Positions 6,940 through 9,892 of a stretch of DNA of 9,892 nucleotides are shown here, one piece after another. The stretch lies in assembly GCA_035628035.1 (NCBI GenBank), contig DASPKS010000085.1, forward strand, positions 1-9,892. Reading direction: 5' to 3'. Within the stretch, counting starts at the first letter, position 1, and every line of letters starts with the position of its first letter. The notes under the pieces are model-generated. The model saw only the letters and a program-made list of their open reading frames with translations, was not told the DNA's origin and did no database searches. A program made the position numbers and the translations under genes. This stretch comes from DASPKS01 sp035628035 (lineage in GTDB: Bacteria > Bacteroidota > Rhodothermia > Rhodothermales > Rubricoccaceae).

Positions 6940-7001
6940 GGATCCGGGGCGGGCGGGCGGCGTCCCACGGTGCCTTTCGTTCAAAAAAAGCCCTTCTGCC
7001 G
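6940..7001 (+). promoter_or_regulatory. Short spacer with A-tract before the Rieske oxidoreductase gene
   Basis: 62 bp between the methyltransferase stop and the next ATG. It contains a run of seven A at 6983-6989, unusual in this GC-rich window, ending 12 nt before the start at 7002, and no Shine-Dalgarno. A-rich leaders are known to favour translation initiation in Bacteroidota-type genomes; this is a plausible reading here, and a promoter is also possible. No terminator hairpin with a T-tract is seen, so read-through from the upstream gene is possible. Confidence 0.35.
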
Positions 7002-8555
7002 ATGGAGCCGACCACGACGCCGAACGACTCGGGCACCACGCGCTCCGTGTGGATGTTCGTCGAGCCCCCCGCCTTTGAGCCCCTCCGCGAGGACACCCGC
7101 GCCGACGTGTGCGTCGTCGGTGCCGGCATCACGGGGCTCACGACGGCCTACCTCCTCGCGAAGGCCGGCAAGTCCGTCGTCGTCCTCGACGACGGGCCCG
7201 TCGCGGGCGGCGAGACGGGCCGCACGACGGCCCACATCGTCAACGCGCTCGACGACCGGTACTACGAGATCGAGCGGCTCCACGGCGAGAAGGGCGCGCG
7301 GCTCTCGGCCGAGAGCCACACGGCCGCCATCGCGCAGGTTGAGCGCATCGTGCACGAGGAGGGGATCGACTGCGACTTCGAGCGGCTCGCCGGCTACCTC
7401 TTCGTCCCGCCCGGTGACGATACCGACGAGCTCCAGCGGGAGCTGGAGGCAGGGCGCCGCGCAGGGCTGACCAACCTGGAGCTCGTTCCTCGCCTCCCGT
7501 ACGAGCCGTTCGATTTCGGCCCGGCGCTCCGCTTCCCGCAGCAGGCCACGTTCCACCCGGTGAAGTACCTCGCCGGGCTCGTCCGCTGCATCACGCGCGA
7601 CGGCGGGCGGATCTACACCGGTACCCACGCCGACGACATCGAGGGGGGCGCGCCCGCTCGCGTGACGACCGAGGGCGGCGCCGTCGTTACCGCCGACGCC
7701 GTCGTCGTGGCGACGAACACGCCGGTCAACAACCGCTTCGTGATCCACACCAAGCAGGCGCCGTACCGGACGTACGTCGTGGGCCTCCGCGTGCCAGAGG
7801 GCTCCGTGCCGACGATGCTCCTCTGGGACACCCCCGACCCGTACCACTACGTCCGCCTTGCGAAGAACCTCGGGCCAGAGGCTCCTGGCGAGTGGCTCAT
7901 CGTCGGTGGGGAGGACCACAAGACGGGCCAGGCCGACGATCCCGAGGCCCGCTTCGCCCACCTCGAAGCGTGGACGCGCGAGCGCTTCCCGATGGCACAG
8001 GAGGTCGGCTTCCGCTGGTCCGGCCAGGTGATGGAGCCCGTCGACGCGATGGGGTTCATCGGGCGCAATCCGATGGACGCCGAGAACGTCTACATCGCCA
8101 CGGGCGACTCCGGGAACGGGATGACGCATGGGACCATCGCGGGGATGCTCCTCACCGACCTCATCCGCGGCCGCGAGAACGAGTGGGCCACGCTCTACGA
8201 CCCTGGCCGCATCACGCTCGCCGCCGCGGGCGAGTTCACGAAGGAGAACGTGAACGTAGCCGCGCAGTACACCGACCTCGTGACGGGCGGCGACGTGGCG
8301 TCCGTCGAGGAGATCAGGCCCGGCACGGGCGCCGTCCTCCGGCGCGGCGCCACGAAGGTGGCCGTGTACCGCGCCGACGACGGCGCGCTCCACGAGCGGT
8401 CGGCCATCTGCACCCACCTCGGCTGCGTGGTCATGTGGAACCCCGGCGAGAAGACGTGGGACTGCCCCTGCCACGGCTCGCGGTTCGACCCCTACGGCCG
8501 CGTCGTCAACGGCCCGGCCATCGCCGACCTCAACCCGGCCGAGGGCGGGTCGTGA
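7002..8555 (+). CDS. FAD-dependent oxidoreductase (DadA/DAO type) fused to a C-terminal Rieske [2Fe-2S] domain
   Basis: A 517-residue cytoplasmic redox protein; no signal peptide or membrane segment is seen. Residues about 35-400 are a DAO-fold FAD domain: dinucleotide-binding motif VVGAGITGL (G40, G42, G45), then AGGETGRTTAH (68-78), VVVATNTP (234-241) and a C-terminal FAD-contact stretch YIATGDSGNGMTHG (364-377). Residues about 430-515 are a Rieske domain with cluster ligands C470 and H472 (CTHLGC) and C488 and H491 (CPCHGS). C475 and C490 are placed as the disulfide pair seen in bc1-type high-potential Rieske proteins. This architecture matches the uncharacterised B. subtilis YhfW-like family. 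The likely chemistry is oxidation of an amine or other C-N or C-O substrate by FAD, with electrons passed to the Rieske centre; substrate and acceptor are unknown. The start at 7002 places the FAD motif at the usual distance from the N-terminus. Its stop overlaps the GTG of the next gene, so the two are almost certainly co-translated. Confidence 0.92.
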   Translation: MEPTTTPNDSGTTRSVWMFVEPPAFEPLREDTRADVCVVGAGITGLTTAYLLAKAGKSVVVLDDGPVAGGETGRTTAHIVNALDDRYYEIERLHGEKGARLSAESHTAAIAQVERIVHEEGIDCDFERLAGYLFVPPGDDTDELQRELEAGRRAGLTNLELVPRLPYEPFDFGPALRFPQQATFHPVKYLAGLVRCITRDGGRIYTGTHADDIEGGAPARVTTEGGAVVTADAVVVATNTPVNNRFVIHTKQAPYRTYVVGLRVPEGSVPTMLLWDTPDPYHYVRLAKNLGPEAPGEWLIVGGEDHKTGQADDPEARFAHLEAWTRERFPMAQEVGFRWSGQVMEPVDAMGFIGRNPMDAENVYIATGDSGNGMTHGTIAGMLLTDLIRGRENEWATLYDPGRITLAAAGEFTKENVNVAAQYTDLVTGGDVASVEEIRPGTGAVLRRGATKVAVYRADDGALHERSAICTHLGCVVMWNPGEKTWDCPCHGSRFDPYGRVVNGPAIADLNPAEGGS

Positions 8556-9619
8556 AGCCCAACGACGAGAACGGCAAACGGTCCGTCGAGGAGCGGCCCT
8601 TCCGCGTGCTCCTCGTCGCCGGGAGCCAGCGCCGCCAGTACAACTGCCCCGGCGTGGACTCGAAGGCGCGCGCCCTCATGCTCCGCATGGAGCGGCGGCT
8701 CCCGCAGGAGTGGGAAATCGACGTGGAGGACCTCGGCAACGTCTACGCCCGCGACCGCATCCAGCCATGCAACGCGTGCGTCTCCACGTCGATGGCGCTC
8801 TGCTGCTGGCCGTGCAACTGCTACGAGAAGGGGTCGAAGAGCGAGCCCGACCTGATGTGGGATCTCGACCTCTACGCCCGCCTCGACCTCGCCGACGCAT
8901 GGGCCGTCATCGGACCCGTCAACTGGTACGCCCCCTCGACGAACCTCAAGGCGATGTTCGACCGGCTCGTGTGCATGAACGGCGGCAACCCCGACGAGAC
9001 GCTCATCGACCACAAGGACCCCGAGAAGGCGATGGCGCTGGAGAAGTCGCCGCAGTGGGAGGCGCTCTCCCAGAACCACCTCGAAGGGCGCACCGCCGCC
9101 TTCTTCTGCTACTCCGATGCCGGCGCGAACGAGAAGGGAGAGGACGACCGCCCGAAGCAACTCCGCCACAAGGCCTACTTCGACCCCGAGCAGGAGCCGT
9201 TCGAGGACGACCGCGAGGCGTACGCCCCGCTCGTGTGGCAGTGCAGGTGGAGCGGGATCGAGGTGCCCGATCACCTGTGGGTGCACGCCCACACGGGCGT
9301 CGGCCTCCCGTACGCCGACAACCAGGCCGAGGACATGGTCCGCGAGGACGAAATCATGGCGGCCTTCGACGCGTGGACCGACCGCTTCGCCGCGTTCGTC
9401 GCGCAGAAGGGGAAGGTGCGGCCGGGCGCGCACCGCGCCTACGGCTACGAGCCGCCCGGTCACCTCCTCGAAGAGGCGAAGCTGGCCTGGCGCGACATCC
9501 GCATGCGCTTCGGTCGCCCCCGCGAGGGCTCCTCGCCGGAGGTCCAGCAGGCGCTCGGTCTCAACGAGGACGTGACGCTCTTCCCGAAGAAAGGGGAAGG
9601 GGAGAGGCGCCGCGACTGA
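8552..9619 (+). CDS. Flavodoxin-fold / NAD(P)H-dependent FMN reductase-like protein with cysteine cluster
   Basis: A 355-residue protein of the flavodoxin_2/FMN-reductase superfamily. The first strand and phosphate loop read VLLVAGSQRRQYNCPGVDSKA (from 19). The second segment DLADAWAVIGPVNWYAPSTNLKAMFDRL (112-139) is the typical 'P-x-Y/W-x-x-x-P/S-x-x-LK-x-x-x-DR' FMN-binding and dimer region. Between them lies a cysteine cluster at C73, C76, C84, C85, C88 and C90. This recalls the cysteine motif of iron-sulfur flavoproteins but with different spacing, so an Fe-S centre is possible and not shown. Residues beyond about 250 are an extra helical tail of unknown role. The start is inferred as the GTG at 8552, which overlaps the upstream TGA as GTGA, has purine-rich GAGGGCGGG just before it, and keeps the flavodoxin fold complete. 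Further upstream in this frame the sequence is an Arg/Pro-rich shadow of the Rieske gene. The tight coupling suggests a redox partner for the Rieske oxidoreductase. Confidence 0.85.
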   Translation: MKPNDENGKRSVEERPFRVLLVAGSQRRQYNCPGVDSKARALMLRMERRLPQEWEIDVEDLGNVYARDRIQPCNACVSTSMALCCWPCNCYEKGSKSEPDLMWDLDLYARLDLADAWAVIGPVNWYAPSTNLKAMFDRLVCMNGGNPDETLIDHKDPEKAMALEKSPQWEALSQNHLEGRTAAFFCYSDAGANEKGEDDRPKQLRHKAYFDPEQEPFEDDREAYAPLVWQCRWSGIEVPDHLWVHAHTGVGLPYADNQAEDMVREDEIMAAFDAWTDRFAAFVAQKGKVRPGAHRAYGYEPPGHLLEEAKLAWRDIRMRFGRPREGSSPEVQQALGLNEDVTLFPKKGEGERRRD

Positions 9620-9631
9620 GCGGGTACCGGT

Positions 9632-9892
9632 TTACTTCCGGCAGCCGCCCGGCGCGCTGTCGCGCCAGAGCGTCCAGCTCCCGGTGCTCGACGCCTGCCG
9701 GTAGGAGCCGTTCAAGAGCTTGCCGTCGGACGACAACTCCCAGTGGGCGGTCCCCTCCTGGCCGTCCCACGTCTGGCGATAGGAGACCTCGATCCGGCAC
9801 GCCGCCGGGTCGTAGGTGCCGGTGAGGGTCCCTTCCCCCGCGCCGGGCTGGCTCCACGATCCGGACACACTCCGCTCCGACACGTTCAGGGT
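9632..9892 (-). CDS. Hypothetical beta-rich protein, C-terminal part (5' end outside window)
   Basis: Family not recognised with confidence. 86 residues are visible, and the frame is open to the window edge, so the GTG at 9883 is probably internal. The sequence alternates short strands and Gly turns: SVSGSWSQPGAG, GTLTGTYDPAACRIEV, TAHWELSSDGKLLNGSYRQ, then a final SWTLWRDSAPGGCRK. This G-x-W/G-x-Y pattern with 'DGKxLxGxY' resembles small extracytoplasmic beta-barrel or beta-sandwich domains found in many secreted bacterial hypotheticals. Two Cys (one in DPAACRIEV, one three residues from the end) could pair if the protein is exported; no signal peptide is visible because the N-terminus is missing. 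It is convergent with the flavodoxin-like gene, with 12 bp between the stops. Confidence 0.7.
   Translation of the reverse strand, partial: TLNVSERSVSGSWSQPGAGEGTLTGTYDPAACRIEVSYRQTWDGQEGTAHWELSSDGKLLNGSYRQASSTGSWTLWRDSAPGGCRK

Noticed and set aside
6981..8474. Long minus-strand frame opposite the DAO-Rieske gene
   Set aside because: Arg/Val/His/Glu-rich shadow; the plus strand carries clear FAD and Rieske motifs.

Overview
The window is a stretch of very GC-rich bacterial DNA with six complete protein genes and two genes cut by the window edges. The best guess at the source is a Rhodothermales/Rhodothermota-type member of the Bacteroidota sensu lato (Rubricoccaceae- or Salinibacter-like). 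Two observations support this: a secreted protein ends in a type IX secretion (T9SS) type-A sorting domain, and most starts lack a Shine-Dalgarno sequence. This assignment is inference. No RNA genes, CRISPR arrays, insertion sequences or phage genes were seen.

Left part (1-2028): the tail of a LuxR/NarL-type response regulator (2-262, +) is followed by a T9SS-exported protein with acidic Gly/Asp/Asn-rich repeats (400-1761, +). That gene has the only perfect Shine-Dalgarno sequence found in the window. It meets, stop codon against stop codon, an 88-residue unknown protein on the opposite strand (1762-2028, -).

Middle (2029-5463): a strong GC hairpin (2215-2248) lies just past the end of a 1002-residue membrane hybrid histidine kinase (2271-5279, -). 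The kinase has six predicted membrane segments, HisKA and HATPase, two receiver domains, long Pro/Ala-rich linkers and a terminal HPt domain, so a whole phosphorelay sits in one chain without a DNA-binding output. A 184-bp divergent intergenic region with GC-rich inverted repeats separates it from the next gene.

Right part (5464-9892): a TrmA/RlmD-family rRNA uracil-C5 methyltransferase (5464-6939, +) is followed after 62 bp by a two-gene redox unit. The first gene encodes an FAD-dependent DadA-type oxidoreductase fused to a C-terminal Rieske [2Fe-2S] domain (7002-8555). The second encodes a flavodoxin/FMN-reductase-like protein with a dense cysteine cluster (8552-9619), and its start overlaps the previous stop by 4 nt. 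This pair is the most interesting part of the window: two flavoproteins with metal or thiol centres, translationally coupled, with unknown substrate. A beta-rich protein of unknown function on the minus strand (9632-9892) runs off the right edge. Genes are tightly packed; the two convergent pairs are 0 and 12 bp apart.
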